From an uncultured Candidatus Melainabacteria bacterium (GTDB taxonomy: Bacteria > Cyanobacteriota > Vampirovibrionia > Gastranaerophilales > Gastranaerophilaceae), in assembly GCA_949927415.1 (NCBI GenBank), contig CATLFB010000002.1:248001-312000 (forward strand): a stretch of DNA of 64,000 bases, in the 5' to 3' direction. Positions 41,421-50,607 of the stretch are shown here, piece by piece. A program made the position numbers and the translations under genes. The notes below the pieces were generated by a model. It saw only the letters and a list, made by a program, of their open reading frames with translations. It searched no databases and was not told the origin of the DNA. How positions within the stretch are numbered: position 1 is the stretch's first letter; each line of letters starts with the position of its first letter.

Positions 41421-42377
41421 ATGGCAGTTTATTTTTTCTATGGCGACGAAGATTTTAATATTGAAAAAGAAATTGAAAAGTTGAAAAAAGGTTTGGACAA
41501 AAACTTTCTTGAGATGAGTTTCAAAACCTTTAACAATCCAAAGTTTCCGGATTTGATATCGCTTTTGCGCTCACAGCCGATGATGTTTGGAAAAATGCTT
41601 ATTGTGATAAACTGTCTTGATTATTTTACTAAAACTTTTGACGACAAACAGATAAAAGAAATCGAAGCGGCGATTGAAAATAACAACGAAAATCTTGATA
41701 TTGTTTTTGTGGCGGCGCTTCCGCGCGACGGGGGCAAAAAACTCGACAGCCGCAAGAAACTTTTCAAGATTCTCGCCAAACAAAATGCAAAGGAATGCGC
41801 ATCAATTCCGACTTACAAGACTGCAGAGCTGGAAGATTGGGTTAAAAAGGCGGCAAAATCAAAATCATTGAAAATCAATCCTGACGCTGTGACTGCGCTG
41901 ATTTCACAGGTTGGAAACAATCTCCGCCAGCTTGACGGCGAACTCGACAAACTGCATTTGATGTGCTATCCGGACAAAGTTGCGACAAAGGAGATGGTCA
42001 AAGATATTTGTATTTCGAACGAGGATTTGTTTGCATTTTCTGACTTTTTGATGGTCGGCGATAAGGACAGGGCGCTTTTGGAGTATCGAAAGTTGTTAGA
42101 AAAAAAATATCCGCTGGAAATTCTATCGACAATACATACAATGCTCAGGCGCTGGATTGTGATTAAGGCAAAAGCTTCTGAACTCACGCCGTTTGAACTC
42201 GGTAAACTCACGGGCCAGCATGAATATGTTGTGAAATTAACAATGCAAAAACTCAAAAAAACAAACCTGAAAGACCTTGTTCAGTTGAAGAAGAATTTGA
42301 CAGATGCGGAGTTCAAAATCAAAACCGGACAGGCGTTCAGTGTGGAAGACGAGGTGGAAAATGCATTCATGCAGTAA
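41421..42377 (+). CDS. holA: DNA polymerase III delta subunit
   Basis: HolA is the clamp-loader subunit that opens the beta clamp. The 318-aa protein begins VYFFYGDEDFNIEKEIEKLK, the family start, followed by the AAA+-like domain, an SLLRSQPMMFGKMLIVINC strand and the C-terminal helical domain (KYPLEILSTIHTMLRRWIVIKAKA). It lacks a Walker P-loop, as is normal for delta. Its 3' end overlaps holB by 17 nt, so the two subunits are translated from one message. Confidence 0.9.
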   Translation: MAVYFFYGDEDFNIEKEIEKLKKGLDKNFLEMSFKTFNNPKFPDLISLLRSQPMMFGKMLIVINCLDYFTKTFDDKQIKEIEAAIENNNENLDIVFVAALPRDGGKKLDSRKKLFKILAKQNAKECASIPTYKTAELEDWVKKAAKSKSLKINPDAVTALISQVGNNLRQLDGELDKLHLMCYPDKVATKEMVKDICISNEDLFAFSDFLMVGDKDRALLEYRKLLEKKYPLEILSTIHTMLRRWIVIKAKASELTPFELGKLTGQHEYVVKLTMQKLKKTNLKDLVQLKKNLTDAEFKIKTGQAFSVEDEVENAFMQ

Positions 42378-43233
42378 TGCGAGGGAAAATTATCCGAAAT
42401 TAATCGAATATTTTGAAAGCGGGATTAACAATCCTGAAAAAAATCTTGCGCACTGCATTTTGCTTTACGGAAACGATTTGGACGCGCAGTATGAGATTGC
42501 GCTGGAAGCTGCGCGAATGCTGAATTGCAAGGGCGACCATACCGCAGATTGCGACTGTCTGAATTGCCGCTGGATTCGCGAGAACAACCATCCTGAAGTC
42601 AGAACTATATCAAAAGTCGACAACAAACCGGCGGATGATGATGCGAAAACCGTAATTTCAATCGCTCAGGCAAGGATGATGAAAAACGATTTGCTGATAA
42701 CTTCAGAATATCACAGGGTCTTGATTTTCTGCGACAAGAATAAGGACGGGTCAATTGCGCCTTTGAATGAGATTAATTTTCCGGAGGCTGCAGCGAATGC
42801 GCTTTTGAAAACTTTTGAAGAGCCGCCATCGGGTACAACTTTTTTCTTTTTGACAAAGGACAAGTCGGATGTAATCTCGACAGTATTATCGCGCGCGCAA
42901 AGTTTCTTTGTGCCTTCAAAACTCCCGGAAGACAGGGATTTTTCACTGGTAAAAGATGCGATGGATTTCTTTTTGGAAATCGAGCGCTCTCAGGTTCTTG
43001 ATTTCAACGAGAAAATTTTTGCGCTCACATCAGAAAACGAGCCGTTGACGATTTTGACTCAAATGCAGAATTATCTGGGCGCGGTTTTGATGTCGGGTTC
43101 TTTGAACAGAGTGCAGAAATATAATTTTATTAAGCATTTGAAAACAATCGAGACTGCAAAAAAACAGCTTGGCGTTAATATGAACGTCCAAACTGTTTTT
43201 GAGAATTTGTCGTTTAACCTTGTGCTGGGTTAA
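42361..43233 (+). CDS. holB: DNA polymerase III delta' subunit (clamp loader)
   Basis: The 290-aa product fits delta'. It has a zinc-binding Cys cluster (CDCLNCRW near residue 57) and the AAA+ segments AEAANALLKTFEEPPSGTTFFF (sensor 1 and arginine-related region) and DVISTVLSRAQSFF. It lacks a canonical Walker A, as delta' does. I start at the ATG at 42361 because GAGGTGG lies 4 nt before it, inside holA. holA and holB are adjacent, which supports both calls. Confidence 0.85.
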   Translation: MHSCSNARENYPKLIEYFESGINNPEKNLAHCILLYGNDLDAQYEIALEAARMLNCKGDHTADCDCLNCRWIRENNHPEVRTISKVDNKPADDDAKTVISIAQARMMKNDLLITSEYHRVLIFCDKNKDGSIAPLNEINFPEAAANALLKTFEEPPSGTTFFFLTKDKSDVISTVLSRAQSFFVPSKLPEDRDFSLVKDAMDFFLEIERSQVLDFNEKIFALTSENEPLTILTQMQNYLGAVLMSGSLNRVQKYNFIKHLKTIETAKKQLGVNMNVQTVFENLSFNLVLG

Positions 43234-43266
43234 GTTTGCCTGCCGCGCGCTCAGGCAGCCGCCGGC

Positions 43267-43830
43267 TTATTTATACTTTGACATTGTTTTGACGGCTTCT
43301 TCAGATTGTCGGTTCATCATTATATATTCGCCTTTTGAGGGGTTTATAATGCAGGCTCTTAGTGTGCACTGGTTTGTAAAACGTACCAGATTGTTGAATG
43401 CCTGAACATCTTTGTTGAATGCTTTAGCATCTTCAGGATTGTTCTTGGGCATTAAAACTTTTCTTTTGGCATCGAGTTTTGCACCTGCTGTATCAAGTTC
43501 TTTTTGCATTTTTTGTGGTGTTGTTCCTCTTGCCATGTATTTCCCGCCCGAACTTCCTGCCGCTGATACTATTTTGTTATGGAAAGCCTGAGATTGATAT
43601 GGACATTTGCTTCCCGGTATGTATGAATAAACCACTACCTTTTTGGGAGAGGTATATATATCTGACCATAACCCGAATTTTTTTGATGCCTCAATTACTC
43701 CTGCCGGAATTTTTTGGGTTCTGACTGCCGGCTGGGTCTGTGCGGTTTTTGACGGAGCGGCTGAATATGCTGCGTTCATACCAAGAAGCGCCGTTAAAAG
43801 TAATGCAGAAAAAATGTTTTTTATTTTCAT
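43267..43830 (-). CDS. Secreted 187-aa protein with possible thioredoxin-like core
   Basis: A signal peptide (IFSALLLTALLGMNAAYSA) precedes a mature part of about 165 residues. The segment VVVYSYIPGSKCPYQSQAF resembles the beta strand and the CPxx redox site of thioredoxin-like or thiol-disulfide proteins, though the second Cys is missing at the usual place. Further Cys lie near the C-terminus (NQCTLRACI). I start it at 43830 because AGGAG lies 6 nt before the ATG. Function is unknown; an envelope redox or binding role is possible. Confidence 0.6.
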   Translation of the reverse strand: MKIKNIFSALLLTALLGMNAAYSAAPSKTAQTQPAVRTQKIPAGVIEASKKFGLWSDIYTSPKKVVVYSYIPGSKCPYQSQAFHNKIVSAAGSSGGKYMARGTTPQKMQKELDTAGAKLDAKRKVLMPKNNPEDAKAFNKDVQAFNNLVRFTNQCTLRACIINPSKGEYIMMNRQSEEAVKTMSKYK

Positions 43831-43934
43831 AATTGTTCTCCTCATGAATTAATATATTTTATTTTCCCAATTTTGTCATAATATAAACAGTTGAAATTAA
43901 ATTTTTACAAATTGATTAAGCGCTGATTATTTAT

Positions 43935-43946
43935 TATAATTAAGTT
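43935..43946 (+). promoter_or_regulatory. Leaderless promoter of the sensor kinase gene
   Basis: TATAAT (43935-43940) is followed by exactly 6 nt and ATG. Confidence 0.6.
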
Positions 43947-45605
43947 ATGAAAAAGTTCGATATTTTCAACCGTTTTAGGGATGCGGTTATAATTACAAAT
44001 CAAAACAGGGAAGTCGTTTACAGAAACAATACTTTCAAAAGGTGGTTTCCGGATTTTTCGGATATCAAAAAATTCTCGCACAACGCAAACTTCGACATCT
44101 GTCCGCTCGAAACCGAAAATCCCGAAAACTATTCTCCCATCTACAATGCAATGATATCGAAAGAAGATTTTTCCGCAAGAATTTCCTACCAGAATCAAAA
44201 CGGCAAACTTCAATACTACGATTTGTACGCCTCCAGAAGATGGAAATACTCGTTAATGTTTTTCTCTGACATCAGCGCTGAGGCCGAGTTGAATTCTTCA
44301 GAAAAGCTTAACAAAAAACTTAAAGAACGCGTGATTTATCTTGAAAATCAAAATAACGATTTGATGAAAATTAAACAAAAAGCCCAGAGTCAAGCTATCC
44401 GAATCGCACTCATAAACAAAGTTTCCAACCTCATAAGAGGTTCTATGGATTTGTCGGAAATCCTCAATTCGGCTCTCAAAGAGTTGTCTGTTATGTTTGG
44501 AACTTTTAAAGCATATTACGCGTCTTATGATAAAGGGGAGTTTGCAATTCGGGAAGTTTTTCCAAAACAAAACTCCGATAAGGATACGCACTTCACCTTT
44601 GAAGACAATACGGCTGAAACTATTCTCGCAGGCGAAATTTCAACCCGCTATTCAATGAAAGAATACAAAGACGGCCCTGTGTTTAAACAGCCGGTTATGC
44701 GGATTACCGTTCCGGTTTTCCACATGCGAAAGCTAATCGGTGCAATAGTTTTGCTCAGTTATCAGCGCCGTGAATTGAATGATGAAATCGAAATCCTTGA
44801 AGCTATTTCATCTCAACTTGGTAACGCAATCATAAGAGCCGAACTCTACAACAAGAACACCCAAATGGTCGTCCAACTCCAAAATACCCTTAAAGAACTG
44901 AAAGAAACCCAGCTCCACCTTATTAACTCCGAAAAAATGGCCTCGCTAGGCCAGCTTGTCGCAGGCGTCGCGCATGAAATCAATACGCCAATCGCCTCAA
45001 TCAAATCCAACAATGCAATTCTTGCAAAATTTATCCCGCGGATTCAGGATGAAGAAATATCCTCGATACTTGCTGATATCAACGAAATCGACCATGAAGC
45101 AATCCAGCGCATAAGTCACATGGTGACTTCTCTCAAAAAATTCGTCCGCCTTGATGAGGCCGAACTGCAGGAAGCCGATATTAACAAAGAGCTGGATCTC
45201 ACGCTGGACTTGATTCGGCACGAAACTAAGAACAGAATTGATATAGTGAAAAATTACGGCGAACTTCCTCTAATCAAGTGCTTTCCGAATATGCTAAACC
45301 AAGTATTCACCAATGTTTTGATCAATGCCTGCCAGGCAATTGAAGGACGCGGAACAATCACAATTACAACATCTTATACCCCCAAAACTTTGATTGTGTC
45401 TATAAAAGACACCGGAAAAGGAATTGAAAAATCCGAAATAAATAAAATCTTTACAGCCGGATATACTACAAAAGGAGTAGGTGTCGGAACCGGTTTGGGA
45501 TTGGCAATTTCTGCGAAGATAATTGAAAAACATAAGGGCGAAATTATTGTAAATAGTGAGGTTGGGCATGGTTCGGAGTTTATTATTACTATCTGCAGTG
45601 AGTAG
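43947..45605 (+). CDS. Soluble sensor histidine kinase (PAS-GAF-HisKA-HATPase)
   Basis: A 552-aa kinase without membrane segments. An N-terminal PAS-like domain covers about 10-110 (AVIITNQNREVVYRNN), followed by a coiled coil (112-155), a GAF-like domain (about 157-305) and a second coiled coil. The dimerisation and phosphotransfer helix has the H-box VAHEINTPIAS with His343. The HATPase domain shows the N-box NVLINACQA, the G1 DTGKGI and the G2 GTGLGLAI. It has no receiver of its own. A stand-alone receiver is at 6810, but pairing is unproved. The signal is probably cytoplasmic. Confidence 0.92.
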   Translation: MKKFDIFNRFRDAVIITNQNREVVYRNNTFKRWFPDFSDIKKFSHNANFDICPLETENPENYSPIYNAMISKEDFSARISYQNQNGKLQYYDLYASRRWKYSLMFFSDISAEAELNSSEKLNKKLKERVIYLENQNNDLMKIKQKAQSQAIRIALINKVSNLIRGSMDLSEILNSALKELSVMFGTFKAYYASYDKGEFAIREVFPKQNSDKDTHFTFEDNTAETILAGEISTRYSMKEYKDGPVFKQPVMRITVPVFHMRKLIGAIVLLSYQRRELNDEIEILEAISSQLGNAIIRAELYNKNTQMVVQLQNTLKELKETQLHLINSEKMASLGQLVAGVAHEINTPIASIKSNNAILAKFIPRIQDEEISSILADINEIDHEAIQRISHMVTSLKKFVRLDEAELQEADINKELDLTLDLIRHETKNRIDIVKNYGELPLIKCFPNMLNQVFTNVLINACQAIEGRGTITITTSYTPKTLIVSIKDTGKGIEKSEINKIFTAGYTTKGVGVGTGLGLAISAKIIEKHKGEIIVNSEVGHGSEFIITICSE

Positions 45606-45915
45606 TAAGTGTTAAAAAATGTTACAAAAATAGCATTAATATAATTGAATTTCACCAAATATTAAAAAAACAATCATCGAATTTGAATTAATAATTTAAC
45701 ATGCACATGACAGATTTGAAAAAATAGTTTATATTATAAGTATAAAGTGTGAGTGTTACCCTTTATGAAAAAATCTCACAAATACTAAACCCATCAGTAA
45801 AAGAGTTAATTGTAAACAATTATTAATATAAAAGTAGGTAAAAAGGCAAAAATATTCTAACAAAATTCTTTATAGAAATATAAGTGTGTAGAATATTTTG
45901 TAGTGTCGGAGGAAA
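45606..45915. other. Gene-free AT-rich region upstream of the HEAT gene
   Basis: About 310 nt with no credible frame. It contains several AT-rich promoter-like stretches (for example TATATTATAAG near 45732) and a 7-bp inverted repeat AATTGTA/AACAATT near 45808. A long leader for the HEAT-repeat gene is possible. Confidence 0.5.
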
Positions 45916-46776
45916 ATGATGACAATTAGTGTGAACAGCAAGAAAAAACAGGTTAAAAAATCTTTTGACGAATTGTTGACAGATTTGAGAACAAGCAATT
46001 CCGAAAAAGTCAGATATAATGCAGCCCGTGTTTTAGGCGAAATGGGCGATTCAAAAGCTGTTGAACCTTTGATTGAAGTATTGAAACATGATAAAAACGG
46101 TTCAGTAAGATTATATGCAGCGCGCGCACTCGGAGAACTTGGCGACTGCAAAGCAACAACTCACTTAATTGAATCATTGCGCGAAGACAGAAACGTCGAC
46201 GTACGTGTTCGTGCAGCCCGTGCATTGGGTCGTTTGGGCGGCGAAATTGTTGTTGAACCGCTTGTTGAAGCTTTGAACGATGAAAACCCGCAGGTTTGTA
46301 TCACAGCAACAGACGCTTTGATTGAAATTGGTGATGTTGCGACCGATGCTTTGATTGAATCTCTGGAGCATGAAAAAGTTAACGTAAGATGTGATGCTAC
46401 AAGAGCTTTGGGTGAAATCGGAAACAAAAAAGCTGTTGATAAAGTGATTAATATGTTGTATGACGAGTGGGTTAACGTAAGAATTTACGCGGTTACTTCG
46501 CTTGGAAAACTTAATGATACAAAAGCAGTTCCGGCATTGATTGATGTTATGAAAAACCGCAACGAAAACGAACTTGTCAGAGCCGGTGCGGCAGCTGCAT
46601 TGGGCGTTCTTCGCGACCAGCGTGCATTGCTTCCTTTGAGAGAACTTATTATGGAAGCTGAAGAGTTGGGCGAATTGGAAGACACAGCATTGAAATCATT
46701 CAAGAAAATTATGGCTGCAAACTGGCAGTCAATTCCGGGCGCAACCGCTCAGAAAAAACCTGCAAACGCTTTTTAA
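45916..46776 (+). CDS. HEAT-repeat (PBS-lyase-like) scaffold protein
   Basis: A 286-aa all-helical protein of about seven HEAT repeats with the consensus AARALGELGD-KA--LIE-L-D. Each unit is about 31 residues. Such repeats occur in phycobilin lyases and in scaffold proteins. Here the enzyme family's extra residues are not obvious and no phycobilisome gene is present, so it is most likely a protein-binding scaffold. GGAGG lies just before two tandem ATG codons, the first at 45916. A terminator follows about 80 nt after the stop. Confidence 0.85.
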   Translation: MMTISVNSKKKQVKKSFDELLTDLRTSNSEKVRYNAARVLGEMGDSKAVEPLIEVLKHDKNGSVRLYAARALGELGDCKATTHLIESLREDRNVDVRVRAARALGRLGGEIVVEPLVEALNDENPQVCITATDALIEIGDVATDALIESLEHEKVNVRCDATRALGEIGNKKAVDKVINMLYDEWVNVRIYAVTSLGKLNDTKAVPALIDVMKNRNENELVRAGAAAALGVLRDQRALLPLRELIMEAEELGELEDTALKSFKKIMAANWQSIPGATAQKKPANAF

Positions 46777-46855
46777 TGGAGCGTTCGCAATCGGTCGGCG
46801 AAATTACCTTCACGCCGTATTTGAAAAAGTATAATTCTCAAAATCAATATGTACA

Positions 46856-46882
46856 AAAAGACCGCTGAAAACGCGGTCTTTT
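46856..46882 (+). terminator. Terminator of the HEAT gene
   Basis: GACCGC/GCGGTC form a 6-bp stem with a 7-nt loop, followed by four T and flanked by A on the other side. Confidence 0.8.
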
Positions 46883-46970
46883 AATTTGAATTATGCTCGT
46901 AAGAAAGTTTTACCAAGGATAAATTTATTTTTTAGAGTTTCGCAATATGAGGTTTTGCTTTTGAATAAAT

Positions 46971-47732
46971 TTATTTCACAAACATTTTTGCGCGTTCAAT
47001 TTTAATTTCTTCGATTTTTTGCGCGTAATTGTCGGAAGTCAAATCGCCGACAGATTTATATAGTTTTAAAATTGCCTGTTCAATATTCTGGCTGTTCATC
47101 GAAACCATATCACAAGCCATTTCGGTATTTGACATCGCAAGCCGGGTCATATCGCGAAACCCGCTTGCGGCAAGTTCCATCGCGAGCGGATTCTCGCTTG
47201 CGGCCGCAAACAATGCTTGCGAAATCACCATCGGCATGTGCGAAATCATTGCAACAGCCTCATCATGTTCTTTAGGCGTTGTAATTACAGGCTTTGCACC
47301 GAGTTTTTCAATCAGTCCGATTAAAACAGATAAATCCTCATCCTTTACAAAAGGCGTAATTGCCCACTTTGCACCTTCAAATAGTTCCGCAAAAGAATTC
47401 TCAAACCCCTGATGTTCCGTTCCGGCCATCGGATGTGATGGGATGAAATTGTAAGGCCTTTTCTTTCGGCTCACAAATTCTTTTAAACTGCATACGTCTG
47501 TCACAATTGTTTCCGGCCGCAGAACTTTTTCGAGTTCCTCAAGAATCCCGGGCGTCTTGTTCATCGCAGAGCAAACAAAAACAACGTCAGTTTCTTTCAA
47601 AACATCGTAGTTTTTAAAAATTTTCTCTCCGTTTTGTGAAGCCGAAACACCGATTACATCAAAGTTTTGCTTTAGCAGCCCCTTAAAAATTGACCCGCCG
47701 ATAAGTCCAAGCCCGACAACTCCGATTTTCAT
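46971..47732 (-). CDS. tyrA: Prephenate (or arogenate) dehydrogenase
   Basis: TyrA converts prephenate or arogenate in tyrosine synthesis. The 253-aa protein has the Rossmann start VGVVGLGLIGGSIFKGL, the FVCSAMNKTP segment, DVCSLKEFV, FIPSHPMAGTEHQGF and the helical C-terminal domain with FRDMTRLAMSN. I choose the ATG at 47732 with GGAGG 6 nt before it; a TTG three codons earlier is the weaker choice. No other aromatic-pathway gene adjoins it. Arogenate or prephenate preference is not readable. Confidence 0.9.
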   Translation of the reverse strand: MKIGVVGLGLIGGSIFKGLLKQNFDVIGVSASQNGEKIFKNYDVLKETDVVFVCSAMNKTPGILEELEKVLRPETIVTDVCSLKEFVSRKKRPYNFIPSHPMAGTEHQGFENSFAELFEGAKWAITPFVKDEDLSVLIGLIEKLGAKPVITTPKEHDEAVAMISHMPMVISQALFAAASENPLAMELAASGFRDMTRLAMSNTEMACDMVSMNSQNIEQAILKLYKSVGDLTSDNYAQKIEEIKIERAKMFVK

Positions 47733-47849
47733 AAATTCCTCCAAAAACTTCCTGCCGAACTCTCTGTCGCGCCGGCACAGATTCTTAATTTGTTGAAATA
47801 ATTATATCATGAAATTTTTCACAAATTTTTCGACTGTTGCCGCGCACAT

Positions 47850-49073
47850 CTAATCTTTTGAAAAAATTTCAATCGCACGCGGCAAAATCCCGAGGCAATA
47901 AGAAATCGCAATCCCGTAATTTGTGATAGGGATTCCGTTTTTGTTTGCGGCAAGGATTCTGGAAAGAATTTCACGCCTGTTTGTCATGCATGCTCCGCAA
48001 TGGATTATAAGCGAATAGCCGGTGATATCCGGAAAATCATGGCCTGCAAAGTTTTCGATTATCAAATCTTTTCCTGTTTTTTTGCGCAAAAGATTCGGGA
48101 TTTTGACCCGCCCGATGTCGTCTTCAATCGCGTGGTGCGTACAGCTTTCAAGGATAAGAATTTTGTCGCCGTCTTTGAGATTTTCGATTGCTTTTGCGCC
48201 TTTAACAAATTCGCCCAAATCGCCCTTGAGCCTTGCAAAAAGTATCGAAAACGATGTCAAAGCAATATTTTTCGGCACAATTTCCGAGACCTGCTTAAAG
48301 GCCTGACTGTCTGTAATTACAAGTGATGGCGGAGTTTTTAAGTTTTCAAGCGCCGCTTTCAATTCGTTTTCTTTAACCACATAACTCATGCAATCAGAAT
48401 CAAGCAAATCCCGAATCGTCTGCACCTGCGGAAGAATTATTCTTCCTTTCGGCGCTTCTTTGTCAATCGGAATTACAAGAATAACCGTGCTTTTCGGGGG
48501 TATTAAATCGCCAGCGATTTTTGGCGGGTTCACAAAGTCGTCCGGCAAAAGTTTCACAAGCGCGTTTTTGAACTTGAAAACTATTTCTTTATCAGAAACC
48601 GTTGAGGTGTATAAAATCAAGTCATTTTCGGATTTTTTTTGCGATTCCGCAAGATTTTTTAAGGCTTCCTTAACCTTTTCGTCGGGTATTTTAATGTCGC
48701 ATTTGTTCACGACAATCAGGTAGGGAATTTTTAGCGCGTCAAATTCTTTTATCAATCCGGCTTCATAATCGTCAAAACCATTGTAATCTGTGACAATTAC
48801 GGCAATGTCGGTCCTTTTTATGACGGAAAGGGTTTTTTCAACGCGCTTTTCGCTTAGTTCTGTTCTGTCGTCGATTCCTGCTGTGTCGAGAAAGGTTACC
48901 GGACCAATCGGCAAAAGTTCCATTGATTTTTCAACCACATCCGTTGTTGTTCCGGCAATTGATGATACGATTGAAATGTTTTGCGATGTGATTCGGTTCA
49001 GAAGTGAAGATTTGCCAACGTTTGTTTTTCCGAATATGCCGATGTGGAGCCGCATTGATTTTAAAGCTTTCAT
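47850..49073 (-). CDS. hydF: [FeFe]-hydrogenase H-cluster maturation GTPase HydF
   Basis: HydF is the scaffold on which the diiron subcluster is assembled by HydE and HydG before delivery to the hydrogenase. The 407-aa product has the N-terminal GTPase domain (GKTNVGKSS near residue 15, DTAGIDD, NKCD), a middle dimerisation domain and the C-terminal Fe-S site. The site's ligands are in ESCTHH near 307 and HCGACM about 50 residues later. The ATG at 49073 has AAGGGGGA before it. The presence of HydF implies an [FeFe] hydrogenase and hydrogen-producing fermentation, although neither hydE, hydG nor hydA is in the window. Confidence 0.93.
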   Translation of the reverse strand: MKALKSMRLHIGIFGKTNVGKSSLLNRITSQNISIVSSIAGTTTDVVEKSMELLPIGPVTFLDTAGIDDRTELSEKRVEKTLSVIKRTDIAVIVTDYNGFDDYEAGLIKEFDALKIPYLIVVNKCDIKIPDEKVKEALKNLAESQKKSENDLILYTSTVSDKEIVFKFKNALVKLLPDDFVNPPKIAGDLIPPKSTVILVIPIDKEAPKGRIILPQVQTIRDLLDSDCMSYVVKENELKAALENLKTPPSLVITDSQAFKQVSEIVPKNIALTSFSILFARLKGDLGEFVKGAKAIENLKDGDKILILESCTHHAIEDDIGRVKIPNLLRKKTGKDLIIENFAGHDFPDITGYSLIIHCGACMTNRREILSRILAANKNGIPITNYGIAISYCLGILPRAIEIFSKD

Positions 49074-49101
49074 AATCCCCCTTTTTGCAATCTTATTATA
49101 C

Positions 49102-49132
49102 AAAAAAGGCTGTCAAACCGACAGCCTTTTTT
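49102..49132 (-). terminator. Bidirectional-type terminator of rpsO
   Basis: AAAAAAGGCTGTC/GACAGCCTTTTTT form a perfect 13-bp stem with a 5-nt loop. It ends rpsO and lies directly ahead of hydF. Confidence 0.85.
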
Positions 49133-49154
49133 AAGAAAGTTTTTAAGTCAAAAC

Positions 49155-49424
49155 TTAACCTCTGATACCGAGTTTTTTAATCAATGCTCTGTATTCATCA
49201 AGGTTTTGGCTCTTCAAGTAAGAAAGTAATCTTTTTCTTTTACCAACCATCATCAAAAGTCCTCTTTTTGTTGCGAAGTCTTTTTTGTTAGCTTTCAAAT
49301 GTTCGGTAAGTTCAGAGATTTTTTTGCTCATCATAGCGATTTGAACAGCAGCAGAACCTGTGTCTTTTTCGTTAGCGCCGAATTCGCTGATGATTTCCTG
49401 CTTGTTTTTTAAATTGATTGACAT
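49155..49424 (-). CDS. rpsO: 30S ribosomal protein S15
   Basis: The 89-aa primary 16S-binding ribosomal protein. It has the full family pattern: INLKNKQEIISEFGANEKDTGS, AVQIAMMSKKISELTEHLK, DFATKRGLLMMVGKRKRLLSYL and a Lys/Gly end. AGGAAAA precedes the ATG. It is followed by a strong terminator and so is monocistronic. In other bacteria rpsO is autoregulated through its leader; no clear structure is visible here in the 129-nt upstream gap. Confidence 0.97.
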   Translation of the reverse strand: MSINLKNKQEIISEFGANEKDTGSAAVQIAMMSKKISELTEHLKANKKDFATKRGLLMMVGKRKRLLSYLKSQNLDEYRALIKKLGIRG

Positions 49425-49553
49425 AATTAGTTTTCCTTTTCTTGTTGAGTGATTATTGGCGTAAGCACTCTACAAGAGGAATTTTAAGCCAATCAAGAAA
49501 AAATTGCAACATGTAAATATTTCATATATTAATAAAAATTAAGATAAATCTAT

Positions 49554-50024
49554 CTAGCTGAATACTGATTGAGTCAAACCGCGACGCTGCATGCTGATTG
49601 CGTTGCGTCTTCCGTCAAGATAAACATCAGCCATACATTCAGCATCGTTTTTACTTCTGATTAATTCTGTGGTGTATCCGGATTCTCTTGCGGCAATGCT
49701 CTTTTGCGTTGATGAAATCTGTGATTCATCGCCGTTATTCTGGTTTGCATAACGCTGCAATATTTCAGTATATTTTGCGTAATTTTGTGTTTCCTGATTT
49801 TTAAGTTGAATGAAAAGATTATTCGATTGATTGTACAGCGCTGTATATTTTGCATACTGCTCTTTGCCTTTGTTGTAGAGGTCATGAATGCTTGTGGTGC
49901 TTAGCTGCTGCAAATAATAGCTTTCATTGTTTTTGAATGCTTCGTACGTAACCCCTTGATTGCGCAGTTTTTCAAAGCGTGAATCGGTTGTGTATGTGTT
50001 TTTGTCAATTGACGGTAAAGTCAT
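49554..50024 (-). CDS. Unrecognised 156-aa helical protein
   Basis: I do not recognise this protein. It is soluble, Gln/Asn/Tyr/Ser-rich and mostly helical (for example YNKGKEQYAKYTALYNQSNN), with some coiled-coil potential. Its composition is like the genes at 1514 and 55452. AAAAGGA precedes the ATG by about 10 nt. It shares with the 55452 gene an upstream ATACTTTATATA box (here 50054-50069 on the minus strand), preceded by GGGAATAA. Confidence 0.6.
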   Translation of the reverse strand: MTLPSIDKNTYTTDSRFEKLRNQGVTYEAFKNNESYYLQQLSTTSIHDLYNKGKEQYAKYTALYNQSNNLFIQLKNQETQNYAKYTEILQRYANQNNGDESQISSTQKSIAARESGYTTELIRSKNDAECMADVYLDGRRNAISMQRRGLTQSVFS

Positions 50025-50607
50025 GGTACATCAATCCTTTTCTCTTAATATCTTATATATATAAAGTATTTATTCCCTAAAAAATTGCTTTTTGTATTAA
50101 GTTTTGTTTCGAAAAAGTAAAATTAATCTCCAAAAACTCATTACCCTGCAAACATCAAATAAATATTATCCTTCCCCACCCCATCCACCTCCTTTCAAAT
50201 CCTCCTAAAATCCTCCCAATTTCCCCCGTAGCATCCGGGGAAGCGGCATTAACGCAGTGAACAATAATTGTAGTCGAAACAAACAACAAAGGCGTGTATT
50301 GTCTGAGCGGCGCAGGCCAAAGATATCAACAAAATCAGAGATAAACATAGCGAGTTTACACGCCACAGGTTGAGACGTACAAATTATTAGTGAACGAAGT
50401 GTCGCCGCCGCTTTTGTGGAACTTTTGGCGCCAAAAGTTCCCGCTGCCCGCGCAGGGCACCAAAAAAACGCACTAAAAACACCAAAAACACCAAAAACTT
50501 CAGCCGACTCCCGTAAAACAAACCTTCCCCCTCCCCAAAAAAAACAACCAATCCAAACATCCCAAACCAAAAAACACCCCTTCCTCTATTTGTGCTACAA
50601 TAAAACC
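50025..50607. other. Gene-free repeat-like region of about 580 nt
   Basis: The left part (50025-50075) carries the upstream box of the 49554 gene. From 50170 the plus strand is pyrimidine-rich, with a TTCCCC/GGGGAA hairpin (50221-50242). A perfect 22-nt palindrome (GAACTTTTGGC/GCCAAAAGTTC) lies at 50419-50440, followed by an imperfect CCCGC/GCAGGG pair. Around 50470-50500 are short direct repeats of ACACCAAAAA. Frames in it lack start signals. The purB promoter ends it. Confidence 0.5.
50593..50607 (+). promoter_or_regulatory. Leaderless extended -10 promoter of purB
   Basis: TGCTACAAT (50593-50601), 6 nt, then ATG. The same 9-mer with the same spacing precedes the nitrilase-family gene and rarA. 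Confidence 0.65.

Noticed and set aside
47850-49073. Inferring that the hydrogenase itself is encoded here
   Set aside because: Only HydF is present; hydA, hydE and hydG are not in the window.
50205-50600. Minus-strand ORFs over the 22-nt palindrome
   Set aside because: Low-complexity, no start signals, and the region reads as repeat-like DNA.
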